This document shows, in pieces, positions 16,897-26,079 of a stretch of 64,000 bases of DNA. This DNA comes from CAZYBG01 sp964645155 (GTDB lineage Bacteria > Pseudomonadota > Alphaproteobacteria > Rhodobacterales > Rhodobacteraceae), in the NCBI GenBank assembly GCA_964645155.1, contig CAZYBG010000006.1, forward strand, positions 1 through 64,000, written 5' to 3'. Every line of letters begins with the position of its first letter. Within the stretch, counting starts at the first letter, position 1. The translations under genes and the position numbers were made by a program. The notes under the pieces were generated by a model, which saw nothing but the letters and a program-made list of their open reading frames with translations, did no database searches and had not been told where the DNA came from.

Positions 16897-18258
16897 ATGA
16901 CCGCCCATTCGCTTCCCCAGGGCATGACCCGCGCCCCCACCCCGCAGGGCACGGCCGAGGGCTACATGCCCGGCTTCGGCAACGATTTCGAGACCGAGGC
17001 GCTGCCCGGCGCCCTGCCGCAGGGCCAGAACAGCCCGCAGAAATGCGCCTACGGCCTCTATGCCGAACAGCTCTCCGGCACCGCCTTCACCGCCCCCCGC
17101 GGCCAGAACGAACGCACCTGGTGCTACCGCATCCGCCCCTCGGTGAAGCACACGCATCGCTTTGAAAGGATTGATCTTCCCTACTGGAAAACGGCACCGC
17201 ACCTGTCCGAGGACATCGTCTCGCTCGGCCAGTACCGGTGGGATCCGGTGCCGATGACCGACGCGCCGCTGACCTGGCTGACCGGAATGCGGACGATGAC
17301 GACGGCGGGCGACGTCAACACCCAGATCGGCATGGCCGCGCATGTCTACCTCGTCACCCGCTCGATGGCGGACGAATACTTCTACTCCGCCGACAGCGAG
17401 CTTCTCGTCGTGCCGCAGGAGGGCCGGCTGCGGTTCTGCACCGAGCTCGGCGTGATCGACCTCGAACCGAAGGAGATCGCCCTGATTCCAAGGGGTTTGG
17501 TCTACCGGGTCGAGGTGCTCGAGGGGCCGTGCCGCGGCTTCGTCTGCGAGAACTACGGCCAGAAGTTCGACCTGCCGAACCGCGGCCCGATCGGCGCCAA
17601 CTGCCTCGCCAACCCGCGCGACTTCAAGTGCCCCGTCGCCGCCTTCGAGGACCGCGACGCGCCCTCGCGCGTGGTGGTGAAATGGTGCGGCCAGTTCCAC
17701 GAGACGCGGATCGGCCACTCGCCGCTCGACGTCGTCGCCTGGCACGGCAACTACTGCGCCTACAAGTACGACCTGCGCACCTACAGCCCGGTCGGCGCGA
17801 TCCTCTTCGACCACCCCGACCCCTCGATCTTCACCGTCCTCACCGCGCCGTCGGGCGTCGAGGGAACCGCGAACATCGACTTCGTGTTGTTCCGGGAACG
17901 TTGGGCGGTGGCCGAACACACCTTCCGCCCTCCCTGGTACCACAAGAACATCATGTCGGAGCTCATGGGCAACATCTACGGTCAGTACGACGCCAAGCCC
18001 AAGGGGTTCGTCCCGGGCGGCATGAGCCTGCACAACATGATGCTGCCGCACGGCCCCGACCGGAACGCCTTCGAGGGGGCATCGAACGCCGAACTCGGCC
18101 CCCACAAGCTCGACAACACCATGAGCTTCATGTTCGAGACGCGGTTTCCGCAGCATCTCACGGCCTTCGCCGCGCGCGAGGCACCGCTGCAGGACGACTA
18201 CATCGACTGCTGGAGCGACCTCGACAAGAAGTTCGACGGCACGCCGGAGCCGAAGTAG
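16897..18258 (+). CDS. hmgA: Homogentisate 1,2-dioxygenase
   Basis: A 453-residue iron enzyme that opens the homogentisate ring to maleylacetoacetate in tyrosine and phenylalanine breakdown. The N-terminus YMPGFGNDFETEALPGALP and QNSPQKCAYGLYAEQLSGTAFT are diagnostic. Iron ligands are visible as His and Glu in PWYHKNIMSE (spacing 6) and His in MSLHNMMLPHGPD. GGAGG precedes ATG 16897. The following MBL gene starts on the next base after the TAG. A palindromic operator precedes the gene, and maiA sits under the matching operator elsewhere. Confidence 0.96.
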   Translation: MTAHSLPQGMTRAPTPQGTAEGYMPGFGNDFETEALPGALPQGQNSPQKCAYGLYAEQLSGTAFTAPRGQNERTWCYRIRPSVKHTHRFERIDLPYWKTAPHLSEDIVSLGQYRWDPVPMTDAPLTWLTGMRTMTTAGDVNTQIGMAAHVYLVTRSMADEYFYSADSELLVVPQEGRLRFCTELGVIDLEPKEIALIPRGLVYRVEVLEGPCRGFVCENYGQKFDLPNRGPIGANCLANPRDFKCPVAAFEDRDAPSRVVVKWCGQFHETRIGHSPLDVVAWHGNYCAYKYDLRTYSPVGAILFDHPDPSIFTVLTAPSGVEGTANIDFVLFRERWAVAEHTFRPPWYHKNIMSELMGNIYGQYDAKPKGFVPGGMSLHNMMLPHGPDRNAFEGASNAELGPHKLDNTMSFMFETRFPQHLTAFAAREAPLQDDYIDCWSDLDKKFDGTPEPK

Positions 18259-19110
18259 GTGCCCGATCGCCTCATCCTCCTCGGCACCAAGGGCGGCCCC
18301 GCGGTCCGGCCCGGTGCGGCGATGCCGACCTCGTCCTATCTCGAGCTTGGCGAGCGGCGCGCGGTGATCGACTGCGGCATCGGCGTGACCCGGGCGCTCG
18401 CCCATGCGGGCGTCAGCCTTCTCGACCTCGACCTCGTGTTCGTCACGCATCTCCACTCCGACCACCTGATCGAGCTCGGCCCGCTGATCCACACCGCCTG
18501 GACCACCGGCCTCGACCACGAGGTGAACGTCTATGGCCCCGAGGGGATCGCCGACTACTGGCGCCACTTCCTCGCCTCGATGGCCTTCGACAACGAGATC
18601 CGCGTGAGCGATGAGGGGCGCCGGCCGATTGCCGAGCTGGTCAGGGTCCACACCTTCACCGAAGGCGACGTGATGGCCGAGGGCAGCTACCGCGTGACCG
18701 CGCTTCGGGTCGAGCATCCGCCGGTGACGGAGTGCTTCGCGCTGCGCTTCGAGGCTGCCGGCCGGTCGATCGTGTTCTCCTCCGACACCGCCTATTTCCC
18801 GCCCCTCATCCCGTTTGCCCGCGGCGCCGACATGCTGGTGCACGAGGCGATGCTGCCCGAAGGGGTGGACGCCCTGATCGAGCGCACCGGCCTTGGCGAC
18901 GAGCTCCGCGAGCACATCTATGCCAGCCACACCAAGGCCGGCGACGCCGGTGCGCTGGCCCGGTCGGCCGAGGTGCGCCACCTCGTCCTCAACCACCTGG
19001 TGCCCTCCGACGATCCGGAGTTCGGCGAGGAGCAGTGGCGCAATGCCGTTGGCGCCTGCTGGGCCGGGCCGGTGACGGTCGGCCGCGACGGGCTGGAGAT
19101 TCCGCTCTAG
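18259..19110 (+). CDS. MBL-fold metallo-hydrolase (RNase Z-like) inside the hmg operon
   Basis: A 283-residue metallo-beta-lactamase-fold protein with the metal motif THLHSDHL (HxHxDH) near residue 73, a following Asp in SSDTAYF, and later His in ASHTKAGD and LNHLVP. The layout resembles RNase Z/arylsulfatase-like hydrolases. GTG 18259 directly follows the hmgA stop with zero spacing, and fahA begins 47 bp after it. Its place between two pathway enzymes suggests a role in aromatic catabolism, perhaps hydrolysing an ester or lactone side product, but no such activity can be read from the sequence. Confidence 0.82.
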   Translation: MPDRLILLGTKGGPAVRPGAAMPTSSYLELGERRAVIDCGIGVTRALAHAGVSLLDLDLVFVTHLHSDHLIELGPLIHTAWTTGLDHEVNVYGPEGIADYWRHFLASMAFDNEIRVSDEGRRPIAELVRVHTFTEGDVMAEGSYRVTALRVEHPPVTECFALRFEAAGRSIVFSSDTAYFPPLIPFARGADMLVHEAMLPEGVDALIERTGLGDELREHIYASHTKAGDAGALARSAEVRHLVLNHLVPSDDPEFGEEQWRNAVGACWAGPVTVGRDGLEIPL

Positions 19111-19157
19111 CCGGACCAGACTGGCGCGCCCGCCCCCTCCCGGAGACCGTCGAGCCG

Positions 19158-20408
19158 ATGCAGAGCTGGATCGAGAGCGCGAACGACCCCGCGACCCATT
19201 TTCCGTTGCGCAACCTGCCGCACGGCGCGTTCTCGACCGGCGGCGCGGCGCGCTGCGGCATCGCGATCGGCGCCATGATCCTCGACGTCACCGCGCTGGA
19301 GCGCGACGGGCGCATCCGCAGGGACCGCCCGCCAGTCTTGGGCGAAGGCGTCTGGAACGCGTTCATGGCGCTGGGCCCGGCCGCCTGGGCCGGGTTCCGC
19401 GCCGAGATCGCCGCCCTGCTGGCGGCGGGTTCCCCGGCCGGGGACTGGCTGCGCCCCTATCTTCTGCCGATGGCCGCGGCGACGCTGCACCTGCCGTTCC
19501 GCGTGGCGGAATACACCGACTTCTACGCCTCGCGGCACCACGCGTTCAACGTCGGCAGCATGTTCCGCGGGCCCGAGAACGCGCTGCCGCCGAACTGGCT
19601 GTCGATCCCGATCGGCTACAACGGCCGCGCCTCCTCCGTCGTCGTGTCGGGCATTCCGGTGCGGCGGCCCTGGGGCCAGCTGAAGCCGCCCGATGCCGAG
19701 CTTCCGACCTTCGCGCCGTCGCGCCGGTTCGACTTCGAGCTCGAGCTTGGCGCCGTGGTCGGGCAGCCGTCGGAAGGCATGGTGTCGGTCGCCACGGCCG
19801 ACGAGATGATCTTCGGCTACGTGCTTCTCAACGACTGGTCGGCGCGTGACATCCAGGCGTGGGAGTACCAGCCGCTCGGGCCGTTTCAGGCCAAGGCGAC
19901 GGCCACGACGATCAGCCCCTGGATCGTGCCGAAGGCGGCGCTCGAGCCGTTCCGGGTGGCGGGGCCGGCGCGGGCGCGCGCGCTTCTGCCCTATCTGCAG
20001 GAGCCCGGCCCGATGCTCTATGACATCGCGCTCGAGGTATCGCTGGCGCCTGAGGGCCGCGCGGCGACCACGATCGCCCGCGCCAACTCCCGCGAGATGT
20101 ACTACTCCGCCGCCCAGCAACTTGCCCATCACACGACGTCGGGCTGCCCGATGCGGGTCGGCGACCTGCTCGGGTCCGGCACCATATCGGGGCCGGAGAA
20201 GGCGAACCGCGGAAGCCTTCTGGAACTCGCCTGGGGCGGCAAGGAGCCGATCACCCTCGATACCGGCGAGACGCGCAGCTTCCTTGAGGACGGCGACACG
20301 CTGACGCTGACCGGCGCGGCCCAGGGGGACGGCTACCGGATCGGTTTCGGGGCCTGTTCCGGGCAGGTCATCGCCGCGCATCGCGACCCGTCGGGCGCCG
20401 GGCGCTAG
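19158..20408 (+). CDS. fahA: Fumarylacetoacetase
   Basis: A 416-residue hydrolase that cleaves fumarylacetoacetate to fumarate and acetoacetate, the last step of homogentisate degradation. Seen: the N-terminal SH3-like domain, YTDFYASRHHAFNVG, the metal ligands in FELELGAVVG, and the conserved VLLNDWSARDIQAWEY. The C-terminal MRVGDLLGSGTISGPE is also typical. Third gene after hmgA and the MBL hydrolase. Its TAG shares the palindromic CTAG with the stop of the convergent DUF2585 gene. Confidence 0.95.
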   Translation: MQSWIESANDPATHFPLRNLPHGAFSTGGAARCGIAIGAMILDVTALERDGRIRRDRPPVLGEGVWNAFMALGPAAWAGFRAEIAALLAAGSPAGDWLRPYLLPMAAATLHLPFRVAEYTDFYASRHHAFNVGSMFRGPENALPPNWLSIPIGYNGRASSVVVSGIPVRRPWGQLKPPDAELPTFAPSRRFDFELELGAVVGQPSEGMVSVATADEMIFGYVLLNDWSARDIQAWEYQPLGPFQAKATATTISPWIVPKAALEPFRVAGPARARALLPYLQEPGPMLYDIALEVSLAPEGRAATTIARANSREMYYSAAQQLAHHTTSGCPMRVGDLLGSGTISGPEKANRGSLLELAWGGKEPITLDTGETRSFLEDGDTLTLTGAAQGDGYRIGFGACSGQVIAAHRDPSGAGR

Positions 20409-20965
20409 CTGCCGGCCTGCCAGTCCCGCACCGCGTCGAGCGGCCAGAGCAGCATGAGCACGTTGAGCGCCAGGCCGTCGCGGATCACGATCGCCGTCAG
20501 CACCTCGGATCCGATGACGATGGTGACGCTCGCCCAGACCGGGATCGCCCGGGCCAGATAGAAACCGGCGATCATCGCCAGGATGTCGGCGACCGAGTTC
20601 AGGACCGAGTCGCCGTAGTAGTCGAGCGAGATCGTGACGGCGCGGTAGCGTTCGATGATCGCGTCGGAGTTTTCCACGATCTCCCACGCGGCCTCGACGG
20701 CGGTCGCGATCGCCAGCCGCCACCCGAAGGCGAGCCGTCGCGCGACAAGCCAGAGCGCGGCGTAGAAGATCAGCCCGTGCAGCAGATGCGAGGGGGTGTA
20801 CCAGTCGGCGATGTGCTGGGAATTCTCGGCGCTCATCGTCTGGCCGTGCCAGAGCTTGACGTAGCCGCAGGTGCAGATCGGCTCGCGCCCGATCCAGAGG
20901 AGCCAGGCTGCGGCCGCGAGGACGACCGCCGCGGTGACGAGATGGGGATTGAACGTGCGCGCCAT
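20405..20965 (-). CDS. DUF2585 (UPF0314) membrane protein
   Basis: About 186 residues, three or four predicted membrane helices, and the family hallmark ICTCGYVKLWHG followed by SAENSQHIADWYTPSHLLHGLIFY, diagnostic of DUF2585. VEAAWEIVENSDAIIERYR and LDYYGDSVLNSVADI are further conserved blocks. Function unknown; the family is largely alphaproteobacterial, in my recollection. ATG 20965 (MARTFNPH) is used; ATG 20983 is an alternative adding six residues. The stop is shared with fahA in a CTAG. Confidence 0.88.
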   Translation of the reverse strand: MARTFNPHLVTAAVVLAAAAWLLWIGREPICTCGYVKLWHGQTMSAENSQHIADWYTPSHLLHGLIFYAALWLVARRLAFGWRLAIATAVEAAWEIVENSDAIIERYRAVTISLDYYGDSVLNSVADILAMIAGFYLARAIPVWASVTIVIGSEVLTAIVIRDGLALNVLMLLWPLDAVRDWQAGS

Positions 20966-21061
20966 GGTGCTGGCAGCAATCATGCCCGCCGGCGGCCGTC
21001 CAGCCCGCGCCGCCGTGCACAGGCCCGGCGAGGCGCGCCTGCGTCCGCCGTGCCACGCCGC

Positions 21062-22084
21062 TCAGACGCCGTAGAAGTCGCGGTACCAGGCGACGAACCG
21101 CGCCACGCCCTCGGCGAGCGGCACCGAGGGGCGGTAGCCCGTCAGCGCGACCAGCAGCCCGGCATCGGCCCAGGTTGCCGGCACGTCGCCCGGCTGCATC
21201 GGCAGCAGGCGCCGGTCCGCCCGGCGCCCGGTCGCGGCCTCGATCGCGGCGATGAAGTCGGCCAGCCCGACCGGCGCGCCGTTGCCGATGTTGACCACGC
21301 GCCATGGCGCGACAGGCGAGAGGCTGTCGTGCGGCACCGGTGCCGCGGCCGGGCCCGGCGGCGGCGGGGGCACGTCGATCAGCCGCCGGATGCCCTCCAC
21401 CAGGTCATCGACATAGGTGAAGTCGCGCCGCATGTCGCCGCGGTTGTAGACCTCGATCGGCTCGCCGGCCAGCACGGCGCGGGTGAACCGGAACAGCGCC
21501 ATGTCGGGGCGGCCCCACGGGCCATAGACCGTGAAGAAGCGGAACAGCGTCGTCGGCAGGCCGTAGAGATGGGCGTAGGAATGCGCCATCGCCTCGTTGG
21601 CCTTCTTCGTCGCGGCATAGAAAGACATCGGGTGATCGGCCCGGTGCGTCTCGGCATAGGGCATCTCGGGGTTGGCGCCATAGACCGACGATGTCGAGGC
21701 GAGCAGCAGATGCTCGGGCGGGTGCGCCCGCGCCGCCTCGAGCAGCTCGAACGTGCCGACGAGGTTCGCCTCGACATAGCTCCGCGGCGCCTCGATCGAC
21801 CAGCGCACGCCCGCCTGCGCGGCCAGATGCACGACGACTGCAGGGCGTTCCGCCAGGAGCGTGCGCAGGCGGCCGTCCTCCTCGATCCGCCCGATCTCGG
21901 CGCGGAAGCCCGGGCTCTGCAGCAGCATCGCGTGCCGCCGCTCCTTCAGCGTGACGTCGTAGTAGTCGGTCATCGCGTCGAGACCGACGACGCGGAACCC
22001 GTCGGCGAGCAGCCGGCGGCAGAGGTGGTAGCCGATGAACCCGGCCGAGCCGGTGACGAGGGCAGTGCGCGGCGGGGCCGTCAT
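21062..22084 (-). CDS. NAD-dependent nucleotide-sugar epimerase (UDP-glucuronate 4-epimerase-like)
   Basis: A 340-residue extended SDR protein: Rossmann loop GSAGFIGYHLCRRLL, AAQAGVRWSIEAPRSYVEANLVGT, the Ser/Tyr/Lys active site in STSSVYG and FYAATKKANE, and FRFFTVYGPWGRPDMALF, all as in UDP-glucuronate 4-epimerases and CapI-like enzymes. It would supply a sugar nucleotide for surface polysaccharide, but no other polysaccharide genes are nearby. ATG 22084 overlaps the LacI stop (ATGA), tying it to that regulator. Confidence 0.87.
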   Translation of the reverse strand: MTAPPRTALVTGSAGFIGYHLCRRLLADGFRVVGLDAMTDYYDVTLKERRHAMLLQSPGFRAEIGRIEEDGRLRTLLAERPAVVVHLAAQAGVRWSIEAPRSYVEANLVGTFELLEAARAHPPEHLLLASTSSVYGANPEMPYAETHRADHPMSFYAATKKANEAMAHSYAHLYGLPTTLFRFFTVYGPWGRPDMALFRFTRAVLAGEPIEVYNRGDMRRDFTYVDDLVEGIRRLIDVPPPPPGPAAAPVPHDSLSPVAPWRVVNIGNGAPVGLADFIAAIEAATGRRADRRLLPMQPGDVPATWADAGLLVALTGYRPSVPLAEGVARFVAWYRDFYGV

Positions 22085-23124
22085 CGCCGGTGCCGGATCA
22101 GCGTCTGCCCGGGCGAGAGCGCCGGCTCGAATTCCACCACCGCGCCGGTCGCGTGATGTCCGGCCGCTGCCGCTTCGGCCACGATCTGCGCGGCCTTCCG
22201 TCCGATCTCGCGGCGCCGGGCATCCATCGTGGCAAGCCGCATCGGCAGCCCGTCGAGCAGCTCGACGTTGTTGAAGCCGGCAAGCCCGACCTGCCCCGGC
22301 ACGACGATGCCGTGTTCGAGGCACCACAGAAGCCCGCCGGCGCCGATCATGTCGTTGGAATAGTACAGGAAGTCGAGGTCGGGCGAACGTTTCAGCACCG
22401 CCTCGGTCATCTCGCGGCCTTTCGCGAGGGCCGAGCCTCCGGAGTAGAACTCCTGGTCGGCCACCTCGATGCCGGATTTGGCGAGCGCCTCGGTGAACCC
22501 CTCGAAGCGCTTTCTGGCGCGGTGGTCGAGCGGCATCTTGGTTCCGAGGAAGGCGATCCTGCGGTAGCCCTGGCCGACGATGGCCTTCGCCATCTCGCGC
22601 CCGGCCCGGCGGTGCGAGATCCCGACCATCGAGTCGATCGGCTCGCCGTCGGTGTCCATGATCTCGACCACGGGGATGCCGGCATTGGCCAGCATCGCCC
22701 GCGCCGCCGCGGTGTGTTCGAGGCCGGCGACGATGACCCCCGAAGGCCGCCACGAGAGCATCTCGTAGAGCACCTTCTCCTCGCGCTCCGGTAGGTAGTT
22801 GGTGAACCCAACGACCGGCTGCAGCGGCGTGCCCTCGAACGCCTCGGAGATGCCGGTCAGGACCTCGGGAAAGACGAGGTTCGACATCGAGGGGATGATG
22901 ACGGCGACAAGGTTCACCCGGCTCGAGGCGAGCGACCCCGCGATCTTGTTCGGCACGTAGCCGAGCCGCTTGGCCGCGTCGAGCACGCGGCTGCGCGTCG
23001 CTTCGCTGACATCGCCGCGGTTGCGCAGCACCCGGCTGACCGTCATCTCGCTTACCCCGGAGGCCTCGGACACGTCACGCAGGGTCAGCGGTCGGCGGAC
23101 CAAGGGTCGAACGGGTGTGGCCAA
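22081..23124 (-). CDS. LacI-family transcriptional regulator (GntR-like)
   Basis: A 347-residue repressor. N-terminal helix-turn-helix TLRDVSEASGVSEMTVSRVLRN with hinge LGYVPNKIAGSLASSR, then a periplasmic-binding-like sensor domain with VIIPSMSNLVFPEVL and FNNVELLDGLPMRLATMD. The form is that of gluconate-type LacI repressors. TTG 23124 is supported by GAGAGG about 8 nt upstream. The gene is coupled to a nucleotide-sugar epimerase, not a gluconate pathway, so the effector is uncertain. No clear operator is visible in the 120 bp upstream. Confidence 0.87.
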   Translation of the reverse strand: MATPVRPLVRRPLTLRDVSEASGVSEMTVSRVLRNRGDVSEATRSRVLDAAKRLGYVPNKIAGSLASSRVNLVAVIIPSMSNLVFPEVLTGISEAFEGTPLQPVVGFTNYLPEREEKVLYEMLSWRPSGVIVAGLEHTAAARAMLANAGIPVVEIMDTDGEPIDSMVGISHRRAGREMAKAIVGQGYRRIAFLGTKMPLDHRARKRFEGFTEALAKSGIEVADQEFYSGGSALAKGREMTEAVLKRSPDLDFLYYSNDMIGAGGLLWCLEHGIVVPGQVGLAGFNNVELLDGLPMRLATMDARRREIGRKAAQIVAEAAAAGHHATGAVVEFEPALSPGQTLIRHRR

Positions 23125-23244
23125 GGCGCGGGTCCTCTCGGGCGGCTCCCGACCTTGTTACCGCCAATCGGCGCGGTGTCAAAGGCGCCGGGCCGGGTGG
23201 GCGGGCTTGCGCAGGTGCCCGTTTGCGGCGACAAGGCGGGGCGC

Positions 23245-23320
23245 GGCCCCGTAGCTCAGGGGATAGAGCGACCGCCTCCTAAGCGGTAGGTCGCAGGTTC
23301 GAATCCTGCCGGGGCCGCCA
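23245..23320 (+). tRNA. tRNA-Arg (anticodon CCT)
   Basis: A complete 76-nt cloverleaf with CCA encoded. The acceptor arms GGCCCCG and CGGGGCC pair fully, the D stem is GCTC/GAGC, the anticodon stem ACCGC/GCGGT closes the loop CTCCTAA with anticodon CCT, and the T arm is GCAGG-TTCGAAT-CCTGC. It reads AGG arginine codons, which are rare in this GC-rich window. It stands 4 bp from the convergent end of the P-type ATPase gene. Confidence 0.97.
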
Positions 23321-23323
23321 GCC

Positions 23324-26017
23324 TCATCCGCCGAGGCGCGCCATCAGGCCGTTGCGCAGCATCAGCAGCTTCTCGCCCTCGCAGAGCGCGAGCACGAGGG
23401 CGCCGACCGTCCCGATCAGGGCGAGGTCGGCAAGCGGCAGCGCGCGGGTGTCGAACGTGGCCTGCATCGCCGGCAGGTAGGTGAACGCCGCCTGCGCCAG
23501 CACGACCGCCCCGACCGCCGCCAGCACCGCCGGGGTGCCGTGAACGCCGCGCAGGCTGATCGAGGTATGGTGCAGATACCGGACGTTGAACAGGTACGCG
23601 ATCTCGAGCACGACGAGCTGGTTGACGACAAGGGTGCGGGCGGTGGCGATGTCGTCGCCCCGGCCGAGGCTGAAGGCGAACAGCGCGCCGATCGCCGTGA
23701 CGAAGAGCAGGCTCACGAAGATGACGCGCCAGACCAGGAACGCCGGCAGGAGCGGTGCATCGCCGGCCCGGGGCGGGCGGGTCATCACGTCGCTCTCCGG
23801 CGGCTCGAAGGCCAGCACGAGGCCCAGCGTCACGCCCGTCACCAGGTTGACCCACAGGATCTGCACCGGCGAGATCGGCGCGGTGAGGCCGAGCACGACG
23901 GCAAGCGCGACGATGATCGCTTCGCCGCAATTGGTGGGCAGTGTCCACGAGATGACCTTGCGGATGTTGTCGAAGACCGTCCGTCCCTCGCGCACCGCCG
24001 CGGCGATCGAGGCGAAGTTGTCGTCGGCCAGCACGATCTCGGCGGCCTCCTTCGCCGCCTCGGTGCCCTTGCGGCCCATGGCGACACCGACATCGGCCTG
24101 CTTCAGCGCCGGCGCGTCGTTCACACCGTCGCCGGTCATCGCCACCACGCTTCCGCGGGCCTGCAGCGCGCGGACAAGCCGCAGCTTGTGCTCGGGCGTG
24201 GTCCGGGCGAACACCGCGCGCTCGGCCGCCAGCGCAACGAGGTCGGCGTCCGACAGCGCCTCGATCTCGGCGCCGGTCACCGCGCGCGGGCTTTCGGCAA
24301 GGCCGAGCTGCCGCGCGATGGCAAGCGCGGTGGCGGCGTGGTCGCCGGTGATCATCTTCACCGCGATGCCGGCCTGCCGGCAGACGGCCACGGCGGCGAT
24401 CGCCTCGGGCCGCGGCGGGTCGATGAAGCCGGCGATCCCGAGGAAGCGGAGGCCGCCCGCGACATCGGCGGCCGCGACCGCGGTTGCCCCCGGCGCTGGC
24501 GTCTCGGCGAAGCCGAGCACGCGCTGCCCCTCATGCGCCGCGGCGTCGATCACGCCGCTCCAGTAGGCGGTGTCGAGCGGGGCGTCGCCGCCGGCGCGGG
24601 CCTCGGCCGCGCTCATCCGCAGCAGCTGCTCCGGCGCGCCCTTCACGAAGATCCGGCGGTCACCGCCCGGGCCGGCATGGAGCGTTGCCATGTACTTGTG
24701 CGCGGTGTCGAACGGCAGTTCGGCCAGGCGCGGCCATGCCGCGCGCTCGGCCGCCGGATCGGCCCCGGCCTCGGCCGCGAAGACCACAAGTGCGACCTCC
24801 ATCGGATCGCCCACGGCCCGGCTCGCGCCGCCCTGCGCGCTGGGCCGCGGCTGCGCGTCGTTGCAGAGGACCGCGCAGCGGATCAGCCCGTCGGCCTCCG
24901 GGGCCGCGCGCCACGCCGCGGGGGACCCGTGCCCGGCTTCGGCGGTGTCGACCGACCTGCGTGCAGCGATGACGCGGCGGACCGCCATCTCGTTCAGCGT
25001 GAGCGTCCCGGTCTTGTCGGAGCAGATCACCGAGGTCGCGCCGAGGGTCTCGACCGCGGGCAGCCGGCGAACGATGGCGTTGCGGGCCGCCATCCGCTGG
25101 ACCCCGATCGCCAGCGTGATGGTGATGACGGCGGGCAGCCCCTCGGGCACGAGCGCGACGGCGACAGCAACGACCGTCAGCAGCGCATCGACCGCCGGGA
25201 GCCCGGTGACCTGCAGCGCCCAGGCATAGAGGCCGGCGCCGAGGCCGACCGCCACGACCGTCAGCCAGCGCCCGAAGCGATCGATCTTGCGCAGCAGCGG
25301 CGTCGTCAGCACCGCGACGTCCGAGAGCATGGCGTTGATGTGGCCGAGCTCGGTGCGCGGGCCGGTCGCGACGACGACGCCCGAGCCCTGGCCCGCCGCG
25401 ACCATCGTGCCCGCGAACGCCATCGACCGCCGGTCGCCGAGAAGCGCGGCCTCGGCGCAGGGGTCGGTCGATTTCCCGGCCGGGACCGACTCGCCCGTCA
25501 GCGCCGCCTCGTCGATGCGCAGGCTGAACGCCCGGACGAGGCGCATGTCGGCCGGCACCCGGTCGCCCGGCTCGAGCAGCACGATGTCGCCCGCCACCAG
25601 CTCGGCCGCCGGCACGCGGACGCGGTGGCCGCCGCGGAGCACCATCGCCGCCGGGGCGACCATCGACTGCACCGCCCGCATCGCGTTCTCGGCGCGGCCC
25701 TCCTGGATGAAGCCGATCGCGGCGTTGACGAGCGTGACAGCGAAGATCACCACCGCATCGACCGGGTGGTCGACCAGCAGCGCCACCAAGGCGGCGACGA
25801 GCAGGAGGTAGATCAGCGCGTTATGGAAGTGGCCGAGAAAGCGCAGGAGCGCCGGTCGCCGCGGCGCGGCTGGCAGTTCGTTGCGGCCGTCGCGGCCGAG
25901 GCGGCGCGCCGCCTCGGCCGGATCGAGTCCGGCCGACCGGCCGCCGAAGGCCGAGAGCGCCTCGGCCGCGGCACGGGCGTGCCACGGCCGGGCCGTCTCT
26001 TCGGGTCTGAGGTCCAC
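23324..26017 (-). CDS. Cation-transporting P-type ATPase (P2/SERCA-like)
   Basis: An 897-residue ion pump. Domains run in order: N-terminal cation-ATPase domain (AAEALSAFGG...RLGRDGRNELP), actuator motif LTGES, transmembrane VALVPEGLP typical of P2 pumps, phosphorylation site CSDKTGTLTLNE, KGAPE in the nucleotide domain, then MITGD and GDGVNDAPALKQADVGVAMG. Calcium, or a Na/K-type cation, is the likely cargo. GTG 26017 is chosen because GAGGAGG lies just upstream; an earlier TTG at 26083 would overlap the preceding gene (TTGA). It follows a membrane-anchored putative regulator. Confidence 0.9.
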   Translation of the reverse strand: MDLRPEETARPWHARAAAEALSAFGGRSAGLDPAEAARRLGRDGRNELPAAPRRPALLRFLGHFHNALIYLLLVAALVALLVDHPVDAVVIFAVTLVNAAIGFIQEGRAENAMRAVQSMVAPAAMVLRGGHRVRVPAAELVAGDIVLLEPGDRVPADMRLVRAFSLRIDEAALTGESVPAGKSTDPCAEAALLGDRRSMAFAGTMVAAGQGSGVVVATGPRTELGHINAMLSDVAVLTTPLLRKIDRFGRWLTVVAVGLGAGLYAWALQVTGLPAVDALLTVVAVAVALVPEGLPAVITITLAIGVQRMAARNAIVRRLPAVETLGATSVICSDKTGTLTLNEMAVRRVIAARRSVDTAEAGHGSPAAWRAAPEADGLIRCAVLCNDAQPRPSAQGGASRAVGDPMEVALVVFAAEAGADPAAERAAWPRLAELPFDTAHKYMATLHAGPGGDRRIFVKGAPEQLLRMSAAEARAGGDAPLDTAYWSGVIDAAAHEGQRVLGFAETPAPGATAVAAADVAGGLRFLGIAGFIDPPRPEAIAAVAVCRQAGIAVKMITGDHAATALAIARQLGLAESPRAVTGAEIEALSDADLVALAAERAVFARTTPEHKLRLVRALQARGSVVAMTGDGVNDAPALKQADVGVAMGRKGTEAAKEAAEIVLADDNFASIAAAVREGRTVFDNIRKVISWTLPTNCGEAIIVALAVVLGLTAPISPVQILWVNLVTGVTLGLVLAFEPPESDVMTRPPRAGDAPLLPAFLVWRVIFVSLLFVTAIGALFAFSLGRGDDIATARTLVVNQLVVLEIAYLFNVRYLHHTSISLRGVHGTPAVLAAVGAVVLAQAAFTYLPAMQATFDTRALPLADLALIGTVGALVLALCEGEKLLMLRNGLMARLGG

Positions 26018-26079
26018 GTTCCTCCTCGGGCGTTCGGCAGCACCCTGCCCGCGCGGCCCCGGCGCCGCCTTGCGCGAGG

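Noticed and set aside
14503..18996. Very long minus-strand open frame of about 1500 codons
   Set aside because: Only its last part, the lipid kinase, is real. The rest is antisense to hmgA and the MFS gene and stays open because GC-rich DNA has few stop codons.
23256..23948. Open minus-strand frame ending in a GFEPATYRLGGGRSIP-like peptide
   Set aside because: It is the antisense of the tRNA-Arg gene plus a shadow of the P-type ATPase in another frame. This peptide is a known annotation artefact over such tRNA genes.
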